Shown: positions 11,003 to 20,935 of the stretch, one piece after another
Position numbering within the stretch: position 1 is the stretch's first letter
How the letters are laid out: the number at the start of each line of letters is the position of its first letter
Origin: Entoloma clypeatum
Lineage: Eukaryota > Basidiomycota > Agaricomycetes > Agaricales > Entolomataceae
Direction: 5' to 3'
Length of the DNA stretch: 64,000 bases
NCBI GenBank assembly: GCA_963565915.1
Contig: OY751486.1
Location: 930,001 to 994,000 of the forward strand
Position numbers and translations under genes: made by a program
Notes under the pieces: generated by a model
What the model saw: the letters and a program-made list of their open reading frames with translations, nothing else
The model's database searches: none
What the model was told of the DNA's origin: nothing

Positions 11003-12477
11003 TCAGAGCGATGTGAGCGGACCCGGTTTGTCGGGATAAGCGGAGTGAAAGTCGGAGACAAGCTCGGGGGCATTTTCCAATTCATTGGCTGGTAGCCGAG
11101 AGAATTCTTCATCAGTGTTTTCATATCCTAACCAACGGACGAAATATAGTAGCTTGCAGCTACGTCGTCGGTTGATCTTTGAGTCGACTATTTCAGCGAT
11201 CTCGTACTCAAGTTCTCCGTCAATGTCAATCGGAGGAGGCAGAGGTTGGGTCCGATTCGGAATGGCGTTCGGAGTTGCGGGTTCAAGCATGGAGACGTGG
11301 TTGACGGGGTGAACACCATGGAATGTGTCGGGGAGTCGGAGGGTAAAGGAGTGTGTGCCGGGTTGTGCAATGATCTCGTATGGTCCCAAGTACTTTTCTG
11401 AGAGTTTCTTGGATGGGCGTGTTGTGCGGAAGAACTGTGCTTTGACGAAAACCTGTTGTCCGACAGAAAATGTCGGAGGTGCGATCCGATTATTGTCGGA
11501 GGACTTCTGGTAACGTCGTTGAGTGTCGGAGATGGTGGCTTTCAGTTCTTGGTGAAGTTTGTCTAAGTCGGTCACGAAGGATCGGGCTTGGGAAGAGGCG
11601 AGGTCTCGTTCCGGGTGAACAGTAATGTTCGGATGGTAACCCTTGTTAGCAAAGAAGGGAGATATGCCAGTGGTAGCACTAGGTGCGTTGTTGTACGCGA
11701 ACTCCGCAATCGGAAGGAGAGCGGACCAGTTGTCCTGTTGGTAGTTGCAGAATATCCGCAAGTACTGTTCGAGGGTCTGGTTAGTGCGTTCGGTTTGGCC
11801 ATCACCTTCGGGATGGTAACCGGAGGTGAAGTGGAGGGTCATGTTTAGAGCCTTTCCGAGAGATCGGAAGAATCGGGAGACGAATTCGGGGCCGCGGTCA
11901 GAGGTGACATGTTCGGGGATGCCGTGTTTAGAGAAGACGTGTAGTACGAAAAGTACAGCAAGGTCTTTGGAAATGCAGTGAATTGTTGTCGGAATGAAAA
12001 TACTTTGTTTCGTTAATTGGTCAACAATAACGAGGATTGAATCAAAGTTGTCGGAGGTCGGAAGGGTCTCGATGAAATCCATTGAGATAGAATTCCAAGG
12101 ACGTTCGGGGATCGGAAGCTGTTTGAGTAGGCTGTAAGGCTTGTGTCTTTGTGGCTTTGATCGCATGCAAGTGGTACATGACTTTGTCTTGTTCTGACCT
12201 GGGTGTCCAGCAAGCATATGATCGTGCTTGTGCTGTAGGACTCGGAGTTGGAGGTCGTTGGAGTCGGGAACATATATCTGATCATCATGTCGGAGGAAAC
12301 CATCGGGGTCGAGAGACCAGCGGGGTTTAGGATCTTTAGAAAGAGTGTCGTAAAGAGTGTCAGAAGGGTGTGCTGTGAGTATGTCATGGTGAAGCTTTTC
12401 TGTGTCCATGATAATGGTTGCACGGAGGACGGGCTCAAGGAGTTGAGTCGCGCGAACTGAAGCAGAGAGCTGTTCTT
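11003..12477 (-). pseudogene. Gypsy-1 integrase plus chromodomain
   Basis: The minus-strand frame holds the integrase of the element. The zinc-binding module is shortened: HMLAGHPGQNKT is joined almost directly to CTTCMRSK, where this family normally has about 30 more residues between His and Cys pairs, so about 70-90 bp is deleted in frame. The catalytic core retains D (SMDFIETLP), D (TSDRGPEF) and E (GDGQTERTNQ). The GPY/F-like module (KYLGPYEIIAQPG) and a C-terminal chromodomain (YEIAEIVDSKINRR ... YFVRWLGYEN) follow, to the stop at 11003. A TGA where CGA is expected lies upstream at about 12495, separating this frame from RNase H. Chromodomains of such elements direct insertion to marked chromatin. 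The copy is probably inactive because of the zinc-module deletion. Confidence 0.85.
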
Positions 12478-12525
12478 GCGAAAAGACTGGTCAGAGTTTG
12501 GTCAGATTGATGTCGACGTAGTCGC

Positions 12526-12542
12526 TATTTCCCCCTTTAGGG
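12526..12542 (-). promoter_or_regulatory. Central polypurine-tract-like sequence in Gypsy-1 pol
   Basis: In element orientation the bases read CCTAAAGGGGGAAATA, nearly a copy of the 3' PPT (CCTAAGGGGGAAATAT). It falls between RNase H and integrase, about mid-element, where central PPTs sit in some retroelements. It could also simply encode a Pro-Lys-Gly-Gly stretch. Confidence 0.35.
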
Positions 12543-12561
12543 TAGACATCCCAACGTCTAG

Positions 12562-13860
12562 TTAGAGAGTCGGGTTTAGTTCCCAATCGGCCGGGGTGGA
12601 ATCGGATGACGAGGTTGAACTGAGAAAGGTATTCCGACCATCAGACTTGTCGGCGTGAAAGAACTTTGGTGGTGGCAAAATACTCGAGATTTTTGTGGTC
12701 GGTAACGACGTCGATTGGAGTACCGGAGCCTTCGAGGTAATGGCGCCAAATTTTAAATGCTTCGTAGATGGCAAGAAGTTCCTTATTGTGGGTGTCATAG
12801 TTTACTTCGGGGGCCGTGAAGGTGCGGGAATGGAATGCGACGGGGTGGACTTCATTGTCGGAGGTGACTATTGACAGAATAGCCGCTAGGGCATAGTCAG
12901 ATGCGTCGGTTTCGACAATTATCGGAGAGTCGGGGATCCAGTGTGTCAGGATCGGAGTGGTGGTAAATGCCTTTTTCAGGTCATTAAAAGTGGTTCGAGC
13001 GTCGTCGGAGAACAGCCAAGTGGCATGTTTCCTGGTTAAATGAGTGAGTGGAATAGTGATGTTGGAATAGAATGGAATGAAACATCGGTAAAAGTTTGCA
13101 AAACCTAAAAAGGACTGGACGTCCTTCACTCTGCACGGTTCAGGCCAATCCTGAATAATCTTGACTTTCGCTTCCGACATTTTGAGTCCGTCGGGAGAAA
13201 GGATAAATCCAAGATATTCTACAGTTTCGGCAGAGAAGTCGCACTTGTCGGCGCGGGCGTAAAGACCATGTTGTCGGAGTCATCGGAGGACTTCTCGGAC
13301 ATGTTTTTTGTGTTCCTCGGGGTTGTCGGAGTAGATCAGGATGTCGTCGAGGTAAACGGTAACGCAGTTGTCCAGAAGGTCGGAGAAGATGTCGTTCATA
13401 AAACGTTGAAAGGCTGCAGTGCGTTAGACAATCCGAATGGCATGACTAACCATTCAAACGATCCATAGCGAGTGCGGAATGCAGTTTTCCATTCATCACC
13501 TTCAGCGATGCGGACTAGGTGGTATGCGTGTTGGAGGTCTATGGTGGTATAGACACGTGCTTTTCCGGCAGTGGCTAAGAGGTCAGAGATGAGCGGAAGT
13601 GGGTATCAGTCCTTCTTCGTGATTTTGTTCAGGCCTCGGTAGTCGACGCATAGTCGGAGTGATCCATCTTTCTTTCGGACAAAGAGGATCGGAGCGCCGT
13701 GAGGTGAACTAGAAGGTTTGATGAAACCGATATTGAGATGCTCGTCAATGAAGTCTCGGAGGGATCCAAGTTCGGATTGCGAGAGTGAGTACATCAGACC
13801 AATCGGAGGCGAAGTACCTTCCTCCAAATTGATCTTGAGGTCGTACAGTCGGTGGGGTGC
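12562..13860 (-). pseudogene. Gypsy-1 reverse transcriptase and RNase H
   Basis: RT motifs appear in order on the minus strand. From 13827 comes the N-terminal palm ([33 protein letters not shown]), then a TGA (about 13606) where Arg is expected before [10 protein letters not shown]. Further on, MPFGLSNA is followed by a one-base deletion that shifts the frame (about 13420). YLDDIL is visible in the shifted frame, then another CGA-to-TGA stop (about 13285). From 13180 the RT thumb and RNase H (QSFLGFANFYRCFIP, VETDASDYALAAILS, VTDHKNLEYF) are open until a TGA at about 12641. Lesions are mostly C-to-T at CpG, the pattern expected of methylated or RIP-like silenced repeats. No functional RT is possible from this copy. 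Confidence 0.88.
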
Positions 13861-14230
13861 TGTTACGGACTAACGACTATGGACATATACACTTACTTTT
13901 TCACTTTTACTCATCAGCCCCCGCTTACACATATCGTATTATACTTTATTTCCTTTAGTATACTTCGCTCCCGCGCTGACTCGCTTTCCGCAGCTGTCTG
14001 ACTCATTCCGCAGTCAGCTTACTCATTAGTACATAGCCTTCCGCAGTCGCCTTACTCATGCGCACTGCCTTCCGCAGCTACTGACTCATTCGCTACTGCT
14101 CATAGTCAGTACTATATAAACCTCATGTACCATAGCTACATTCCTTAGATTTAGCAATCACATTGCTCTTCGCCTTTCCACTTTCCTGCATACTCTGCCC
14201 GAACCTTGGAACGGTTTGTTAAGCATAACA
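13861..14230 (+). mobile_element. Solo LTR of the Gypsy-2 family in Gypsy-1
   Basis: A 370-bp TGTTACGGAC...AGCATAACA sequence matching the Gypsy-2 LTRs (TATATAAACCTC, TTAGATTTAGCAATCAC). It is flanked by a 5-bp duplication GGTGC (13856-13860 and 14231-14235). It interrupts the Gypsy-1 frame; the flanking reading frame is continuous once the LTR is mentally removed. Internal region lost by LTR-LTR recombination. Confidence 0.95.
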
Positions 14231-14235
14231 GGTGC

Positions 14236-15596
14236 AAGGGTGTCGGCTTTTTTCTTACTGAATACATCAGCAAAATCGTGGTATTCCTCAGGTATGCCAG
14301 AGAGGTTGGGAGCGTTGTCGGAGACAGACGCGGAATTGGCAGGGATGTCGGAGAGGTGAACACAGAAAGCGTATGCCCTTTTGACTCGGTCGTCTTCTCC
14401 AATTTGTCCTCAGCTTGGGCCGCGCGGGCCTTTGCTTTGGTGTTAGAAGACGATTTCTTCGAGCAGTTGGAAGCCCGATGACCAATGTTGCCGCAAAACA
14501 TGCATAAATTATTGTCAAATCGTCGTTGGCATTCTTGGGGAGTTAATTTCCCATCTTTGCCAAGTTTGTCGGAGAGGGCGGATTTCGGAGAGGTGGATGA
14601 CAATTTTTGTTGTTGTTGCGAGTTGGGTTTAGACGATGAGGAGTTGTTGTTGGAGGATGATGAAGCAGGGGTCTGTTTTTTGTCGGATTTGTCGGATTTG
14701 TCGGACTTCGGAGTAGATTTGTCGGAGGAGCGCGATTTCTCGCGTTGACGTTCCCAGTAGCCAGCATCAATGTTATGGGCCATTACTTTCAACTCGGCGA
14801 GAGTCTTTGGTTTGGGAAAAGTCCCCAAAACGTCCTTTATGCATTCCGCTAAACCGGTATAGTACCGATATCAGAGCGCGCCATCATCCCACTGCGTGCG
14901 AGCAGAAAGACGTTTGAAGTCCACGTTGTAACGTAGGATCTTCTGATCGTCGCGCATCCGAAGGTGATCCAGGCTATCCTCTGCTTCTACGGTCAGATCG
15001 ATAGGTCCAAATTTGGATCAGAGGATGTGCACAAAGGCGGACCAGTCGTCCAACCAGACAGAGTCGTCGTCGGACTCTCCCAAGAGGGTGGGCTCAAACC
15101 ATTCGAGCGCGGTTCCTCGGAGGTACGACAGAGCGAAACTGACTTTGTTATCATCGTCGTCAAAGGCGGGGTTGTTTCGGAAATATAGTGTGCATTGTGC
15201 GAGGAAACTGGTGAGTTTCCGAGAGTCGGAACCGTCAAAAGTGTCGGGCTTTGACTTCTTTTTCGGAGTTTTCGGAGTCTCTCTACGTCGGAGCTCCTGC
15301 GTCATAAGCATAATTGCTTCGGGGAGGTTTGGAGTTTGCTCGTGACGGAAAGGATTGTTATCATCAAAAGGAGAGGTCGGAGATTTAAAAGGACAGAATT
15401 CTTCAGGAATCGGAGGTCCTTGTGTCTGAGGTGTTCGGAGACGAGGTGTCAGAGATATGGGGTCAGGTTTGGGTGCAGATTCTTCTGCGGGAATATCTTG
15501 GAACGTATGTAGAAATGTCGCCCTGGTGTCCTGCAGGTTTGAAGCTTCCGCTGCGGCTGCTGCTGCGCGGGAGTTCTGAGTGGTGCAGGCTGCCAT
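14236..15596 (-). pseudogene. Gypsy-1 gag-like capsid/nucleocapsid gene
   Basis: ATG at 15596 on the minus strand. The N-terminal part is Ala/Pro-rich. A capsid-like region follows (KPDTFDGSDSRKLTSFLAQC, FALSYLRGTALEWFEPTL), typical of Ty3-class Gag. The frame stops at about 15016 and again near 14872 (stop codons where Arg is expected). It resumes as FPKPKTLAELKVMAHNIDAG, then a Ser/Lys/Asp-rich linker with SDK repeats and one CCHC zinc knuckle, CMFCGNIGHRASNC (about 14462-14505). Shortly after TTESKG the frame shifts. The protease normally present before the RT N-terminus is absent: the sequence passes directly to the linker AYAFCVHLSD-like segment in another frame, so roughly a protease domain's worth of DNA has been deleted. 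Confidence 0.85.
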
Positions 15597-15628
15597 AACT
15601 GGAATTTGAAATACGGATAAGCGAGTGG

Positions 15629-15640
15629 CAGTTTGAATAT
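15629..15640 (-). promoter_or_regulatory. Gypsy-1 primer-binding site, self-priming type
   Basis: Element-strand ATATTCAAACTG lies 2 nt downstream of the 5' LTR. Its exact reverse complement, CAGTTTGAATAT, occurs inside the same LTR (15878-15889), 33 nt after the start of the TATA-like TATTTAAA (15915-15922). The predicted transcript start would therefore fold back on the PBS, as in fission yeast Tf1. No tRNA 3'-end match was noticed. Confidence 0.7.
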
Positions 15641-15642
15641 AC

Positions 15643-16124
15643 TGTTAAGAACTGATCAACAAAACATCGGAGCTACGTCGGACGTGTCAGAAGGTCGGAA
15701 GGTCGGAGCGCGTGCAATGTAGGGCAAGGACTTGGCTTCAACTTGTGTGTTGCGCCCTCGCTAATACGTTGGTGTCCTTATTTCGAAGGATTGGAGGATC
15801 GGAGGTCGGAGGTCGGAGGTCGGACTCAAGTTAAGAGTCGGAAAGAGGACGGGAGGTAAGATGTCAAATCTAAGTTGATATTCAAACTGAAGCTAATACA
15901 TGATTCTACATAAGTTTAAATACTATGTCGGAGGACGTGTGGCTTCGTCGGAGTCGGATAACGAGTGGCTGTCAGAGATTCTTAACATAAGTAAAATGGT
16001 CGGATGTAAGTAATGTACGTAGTAATGAGATTCATAACAGTAAGTATGCATAATAAATATTAGTCAAAAATGTCGGAGGTGTTGGGATTGGTCGGAAATC
16101 GTCGGAATTGATTGGAATGTAACA
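15643..16124 (-). repeat. Gypsy-1 5' LTR (right), with TATA-like box
   Basis: 482 bp, TG...CA ends in element orientation, same family as 9343-9833. The TATA-like box is at 15915-15922 on the minus strand. Several CGG positions of the left LTR are TGG/CAG here (for example ATTGGAGG for ATCGGAGG), consistent with CpG decay. Confidence 0.93.
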
Positions 16125-16129
16125 CCAAT

Positions 16130-16735
16130 AGGAAAAGGAGAACCTAGAGGGACACACTTGTCCCTCAAACTTAATATTGTCAATAACAAGGGACGACGCC
16201 CATGGCGTCGTCCTCACTACAGGGCGAAGGTATCATGTACATTCTCGGACGAGCAGACGCGCATGTTGCGCGTCCCAAACTCTACCAGTACGCAGTGCTG
16301 GTTGTAGACGCTAGCCACGCATCACTGCGTCAAAACACCAGCACTTGGACGGTGTTGGCAGACGAGGAAGTCGATGTGAGGCTCGAGCTGAAGCTCTCCC
16401 TCATCGACGCCTGGTGGAACGAGGTCGCCTCGAGGTAGTCGACCGACGACAAAATGGAGGGACAACATATGCCCCTCGACCAGAAGCCGTCAATCGACGA
16501 CCAACGCCGGCAATTGGACAGCGTGGGGGATGTCGAAGCAACCGAGAGGTCGAGCCGAAGCTCTCCCTCGTCAATGCGTAAACAGACGGGGTCGACTCGC
16601 AGTAGTCAACCGACAATGAAAAATGCACCCTAGAGGGACATAAGAGTCCCTCAAACGAAAAGTCGTCAGTGAATGACGAAGTTGGTCTTTTTGTCATAGG
16701 AATACTTCTGGGGAAAGTCCTGGTAGAGAATGGTG
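16130..16735. repeat. Degenerate host repeat flanking Gypsy-1
   Basis: Contains at least two diverged copies of a unit with GTCGA(G/C)...GAAGCTCTCCCTC(A/G)TC (about 16371-16405 and 16532-16575). It also has hairpin-like AGAGGGACA...TGTCCCTC / AGAGGGACATAAGAGTCCCTC pairs at about 16147-16169 and 16632-16655. A third related stretch lies left of the element (9230-9303). No gene is supported. Confidence 0.4.
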
Positions 16736-16739
16736 CGTG

Positions 16740-16960
16740 CTCCCTCCTCCCGCTAGTGTTTCAAGGTTCAGTCCAATAGGACTGGAACCAGACCAGACTG
16801 AACCGAAAATGAACCGAAATAGACCGAGACCACGGTCTCGGTCTATGCTAAAATGGGAAGGGCCCGGTCTTCGGTCTCAACCAAAAATTTTTTTGTTGAA
16901 GACCGGTGAAAGACCGGTTGAAACCGGTCTAAACCGGTCTTTTTGGGTACTAGTACAAGG
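16740..16960. repeat. GACCGGTCT-rich block, copy A
   Basis: Dense palindromic words (GACCGGT, AAACCGGTCT, CCACGGTCTCGGTC). It is paired with an adjacent CCGTTGGGC minisatellite. The same combination occurs in the opposite orientation at 31630-32160. Confidence 0.7.
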
Positions 16961-16979
16961 TGTCTACATGTATTTACGT

Positions 16980-17430
16980 GGCTGTCGGCCGTTGGGCGAT
17001 AAAGGGGGACGCGTCGTGGCAGTTGGGCATGGGACGCCGTTGGGCGCGAAGGGAGGCCATTGGGCGTGAGTCGACAAGGCCATTGAGAGGGGGCCGTTGG
17101 GCGCGTGGATGCCGTTGGGCATGTGGAGCGGCATTGGGGGTGAGTCGACGCCGTGGGGCGTGATAGGGGGCCGTTGGGCATGGGTGGAGGCCGTTGGGTG
17201 TGAGTGGAGGCTGTTGGGGGTGAAGGGACACCGTTGGGCGTGAAAGGACGGCGTTGGGCACGTTGGGTGCGAGTGGAGGCCGTTGGGCGTGGGTGGAGGC
17301 CATTGGGGGCGAAGGGAGGCCGTTGAGCACGAAGGGAGGCTGTTGGGCGTGAAAGGACGCCGTTGGGCGCTAGAGGGGGCCGTTGAGTGCTAGAGGGGGG
17401 CGTTGGGCGCCAGAAAGGGCCATTGGGCAA
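16980..17430. repeat. CCGTTGGGC minisatellite, copy A
   Basis: At least fifteen imperfect units of about 20-30 bp centred on GGAGGCCGTTGGGCGTGA. Translated frames are Pro-Asn-Gly / Pro-Thr repeats on the minus strand and are not genes. Confidence 0.8.
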
Positions 17431-17440
17431 GAGTGGGCAT

Positions 17441-18522
17441 GAAAGTCAGATGGCAAACTGGGCAAAGGGTTTGTTTGGCCCAGAAAGCAGCCAAAGCAAA
17501 TAAGGGCAAATAGCCTGCCCTCGTTTGGACGTGCATCAGGTGCACATCAAATGTGTCAACTAAATATAAACACACTTAGAAAAACATCGCACATCTGCCT
17601 ATATGTCTTACACAGGGGCAGCAAAAGCTTATGCACTATATCAATTAAGTATTAGAGCATTTTGTGTCACTGACTATGTATCTATTTTGTGAAATTTTGC
17701 CACGGATCTTATGATATAGCAATGCAGAGCTCTGCACCAAATAATAGTAAACAATGTGCAGAATGCATCGTGTGGGTGCGCGCGGCACCTTCCTCATGGT
17801 CTAATAAGGGTTTTAAGTCATAGAACTCATAAATACATATATATTGACCTTCTGAAACACCTTGAATAATTTTAAGATGTCTAGATAAGATAGAAATAAT
17901 CAAATGTGCATATTTCAGTAAAAGTGTTATATCTCCATGATTAATCCACCAAATTTTAAAAACAAATGTGCTGTGAGATCCCCTGAATGGGGAGAATCCA
18001 AAGCTGAAGTAAAATTTTCTGGTCAAATTTTTGACCTATTTTGCTTATATTCACCTTATTAAGTCCTTGAATTTTATTTGCATGGTCTGAATAGCTTTAC
18101 ATACAATGTTGCAATAGTATATATTTACTACATGTAGTTTAAAGGGGTTGTGGAAAGGAGAAAGTGAGGAAATGATGTTGTTTGTGTTTGAGGTAACTCA
18201 TGATGCACTGTTTATCACGATTTACAATGTGATTTGATACATCAATTTGCTGCCCAGACTCTCTACCATACATGGCTCATGTATCTAACTGTATATATAC
18301 TTCTTATAGGTTTATAAACATCCCTAAATCAGTTAATAAGTATATTTGACGCCTGTGATGCCACGGTTTGGGCATTGAGGCCGCGAGTTTCAACAACACA
18401 CTCGCTCAGCATTGGCTGCCGAGCAACTTGGCAATCGCCGAAAGTTGAACCATAAGTCGACGGCCAGCGAAACGTTCCCACAGTTCTTTTTATCCCCCAC
18501 CTCCACTCCATATGGCCACCAC
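17441..18522. other. AT-rich DNA, no supported gene
   Basis: 17441-18350 is AT-rich and contains a 105-codon minus-strand frame (17709-18026) with no recognised relative. 18350-18522 is the left flank of a solo LTR, ending in its target duplication ACCAC (18518-18522). Confidence 0.4.
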
Positions 18523-18906
18523 TGTTATATCCGTCTCCGAATCTCCGACCGTTACATCTGCATCTCCGGACGTTGCCATTGTGCATTTCATATTCATAAC
18601 TCCATGCCTTTATGCATTTCATATTCATATTCCCGTTTACTTATGCATCGCCTTTTCCGCATGGTCCATTGACCAACATCTCCGATGTTCGTTACAGTCG
18701 CTGGCAACTTACGCCACAACTCCGGACCTACTCCGACCATCTCCGTAAAGTAATCACATTTAGATATTTAAGCTCGTACCATACCTGTAGTTCCTCAGTT
18801 CGAATATCAACAAAGTTCACTCCTACTCCCCGTTCATGCCAGAGATCCTCGCCGTGGTACAATACTCCAACGACATCCTCATCTTCTGCTCTTCCTCCAT
18901 TGTTAC

Positions 18907-19277
18907 TGTTACGGACTCTACGGTATGCGGACGACATCATCATTTTTACTTATCTGCCCGGCTCGGCGCCCTCTTACGAATACATTATGTCGCAACATCT
19001 ATTTCCATTCCCTTCGCTACCGCTCTGACTCATTCCGCAGTAGCTTTACTCAGCTCCGCAGTATGTATGACTCATTGTACATAGCCGTCCGCAGTCGCCT
19101 TACTCATGCGCACTGCCTTCCGCAGTACTGACTCATCCGCTACCGCCTATAGTCAGTACCTATATAAACCTCTTGTACTGTAGTAGATTCCTTAGATTTA
19201 GCAATCACATTGCTCTTCGCCTTTCCACTTTCCTGCATACTCTGCCCGAACCTTGGAACGGTTTGTTAAGCATAACA
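18907..19277 (+). repeat. Gypsy-2 5' LTR
   Basis: 371 bp, TGTTACGGAC...AGCATAACA. TATA box TATATAAA at 19161-19168. The repeated word ACTCAT plus CCGCAGT occurs several times in the U3 part (about 19027-19135), which may be upstream regulatory repeats. Confidence 0.95.
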
Positions 19278-19279
19278 AG

Positions 19280-19290
19280 TTGCTAAATCT
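19280..19290 (+). promoter_or_regulatory. Gypsy-2 primer-binding site, self-priming type
   Basis: TTGCTAAATCT, 2 nt past the LTR, is the exact reverse complement of AGATTTAGCAA at 19194-19204 in the LTR, 33 nt after the TATA start. Geometry is the same as in Gypsy-1 and like Tf1. Confidence 0.75.
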
Positions 19291-19414
19291 CATTAGGTTC
19301 GCCCAGAGCGAAGAGAGCAACTACCAGATGAGTCAAGACGTCGCGCTTCTTTGAAGACTTCACCAGTAACCCATTCGCCACACCAGAAGCCCGACAGGAG
19401 GAGCTAAGTCCTTG

Positions 19415-20935
19415 AGACAGTATCGATTTTACACTCATCCAGCAGTACATCGAATCGGAGATCCATCGCATCCTACAGCAGGTGCTTGACGAAGAACTAG
19501 ACAACGACGAGCATCGCCCCCACGGCAAGATAGCAGAGAGCATCCATCTTGCTCGACAACACCAGATCGCGCGTTACAACGCCCGACAGAACGAACTTGA
19601 AAGTTTTCGCGTTCAAGAAGGACCTCAGACAGGTCAGATCACAGAGATCAGAGAGTTTATCGGTGTCCAGACAACCGTTATCAGAAGATTGATTAGGACG
19701 CTCACATCGAGACGTCCCAGAGCCGCATCATCACGTCGTACTCGAAGCAACAGATCTACGCCCACTTTACAACCACCGAACAACAGACCGAGTACGGTCG
19801 TTGGGCACGAAACGAGAGACTTGACCCCTTCTCACAACCGACAGACGCGCAGGAACAGAGATTCCTTAGAGATCTACAAAGGAAATACCCCGAACGTTTT
19901 GCCACCGATTCCGCCGACGAGTCCCCTGACGAATTTGCTTTTGACTCCGCGCAGTCAGATATCGAACAGACACCTAGAACAGGGACTCATTTTCAACCCT
20001 TACCTGTATCCCGAACCCCATCTTCATCCCAACAACCCGACCCCTCTCCTTCTCCGCAGACTCTAGACATGGCAGAAGCTCCGGCAGTACAAACGATGGA
20101 TACATCCAAGATCATCAAGGATCCTGGGATGTTCAAGGACAGACACACCTTTGACGAGTGGTGGAAAGCCACCAAACTATACATCAGGTTCCAGAAGAGC
20201 CTAACAGATGATCAGAAGATTCTTGCGGTACTATCTCGCATGATGGAAGGGTCCGGCAGGCACTGGGCCAGTAACAAGTTAGACGCTCTTGCCGTTGACA
20301 ACGAGAACATCACCTGGCTAGGATTCTCCGATGATATCGCCACACGATTCTCTATCGCCAACAAATCAGTCGCTGCCAAAGCAAGACTCGAAGTTCTGAG
20401 ACAAGAGAAACGCACCGTCGACGAATTCTTGGACGAATTGAAAGAGCTCTTGAAGCTGTCAAACCTTGGTGAAGAAACTGGAAAATACATCCTAGAAAAG
20501 AACGTCAACCGCAGAATCTCTGAACAAGTGGCTAGTGATGCCAAGACGTACTCCGAGTACGCAAAGGAGATCCGAAACAAGGGACGACAGATGGAAGGAC
20601 ATGCAATGGTCATCCGAGGTGGCGGCGACATGCGCACTGGATCGGGTACCACCTATGGTGGTCAAGGCAAGGCCATGGAGATCGACAAAGCAGGAGTGGC
20701 CCGTTGCTACAACTGTCAACGTTTCGGTCACCTCGCTAAAGACTGCAGCGCTCCAAAGAAGAAAGATGGTCGCAAGTGTTTCAACTGCGACCAAGAAGGC
20801 CATATTGCGCGCAACTGCCGCAAACCGAAGAAGAACTCCGGAAGGGTTAGGAAGGTGTCTGAGGAAGATGCTGAGAATGATGAAACCACAATCTTAGAAG
20901 CCGACGAGAAGGATTTTCCCGAAGGGTCCGATTAA
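19415..20935 (+). CDS. Gypsy-2 Gag
   Basis: The secure part starts at ATG 20069 (MAEAPAVQTMDTSK), 288 residues. It has a capsid-like domain (FDEWWKATKLYIRFQ, WLGFSDDIATRFSI, DEFLDELKELLKLSNLG) and two CCHC zinc knuckles, CYNCQRFGHLAKDC and CFNCDQEGHIARNC, ending in an acidic tail and TAA at 20933. Upstream, one frame (about 19415-20066) encodes a helical, charged segment. The 20069 frame is open from about 19695. The two overlap, so either there is a one-base indel near 19700 or the upstream segment is separate. The N-terminus is therefore unresolved. Gag assembles the particle that packages element RNA. Confidence 0.8.

Larger units (their letters stand above)
9343..16124 (-). mobile_element. 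Gypsy-1: full-length Ty3/Gypsy chromovirus, defective
   Basis: Two LTRs (9343-9833 and 15643-16124) begin TGTTACATTCC and end TTCTTAACA in element orientation. They are flanked by a 5-bp target duplication CCAAT (9338-9342 and 16125-16129). Between them, on the minus strand, lie gag with one CCHC knuckle, RT, RNase H, integrase and a chromodomain. An antisense spliced ORF (9998-10975) lies between the chromodomain and the 3' LTR. Protein genes carry nonsense codons, frameshifts and deletions (no recognisable protease), and a solo LTR sits at the gag-pol junction, so the copy cannot transpose on its own. The whole element, coding strand included, is unusually rich in the word GTCGGAG. The chromodomain plus self-priming signature places it with the Tf1/sushi-type lineage. 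Confidence 0.95.

Noticed and set aside
16843..17430. 195-codon Pro/Asn/Thr-rich ORF
   Set aside because: By-product of the CCGTTGGGC minisatellite; the inverted copy at 31630-31960 gives the same peptide words on the other strand.
17709..18026. 105-codon minus-strand ORF as a gene
   Set aside because: AT-rich region, no motif, no splice partners; kept only as a remark in the intergenic entry.
19482..20066. Separate gene upstream of Gypsy-2 gag
   Set aside because: It starts at a GTG, overlaps the gag frame and lies inside the element; more likely a frameshifted Gag N-terminus or leader.
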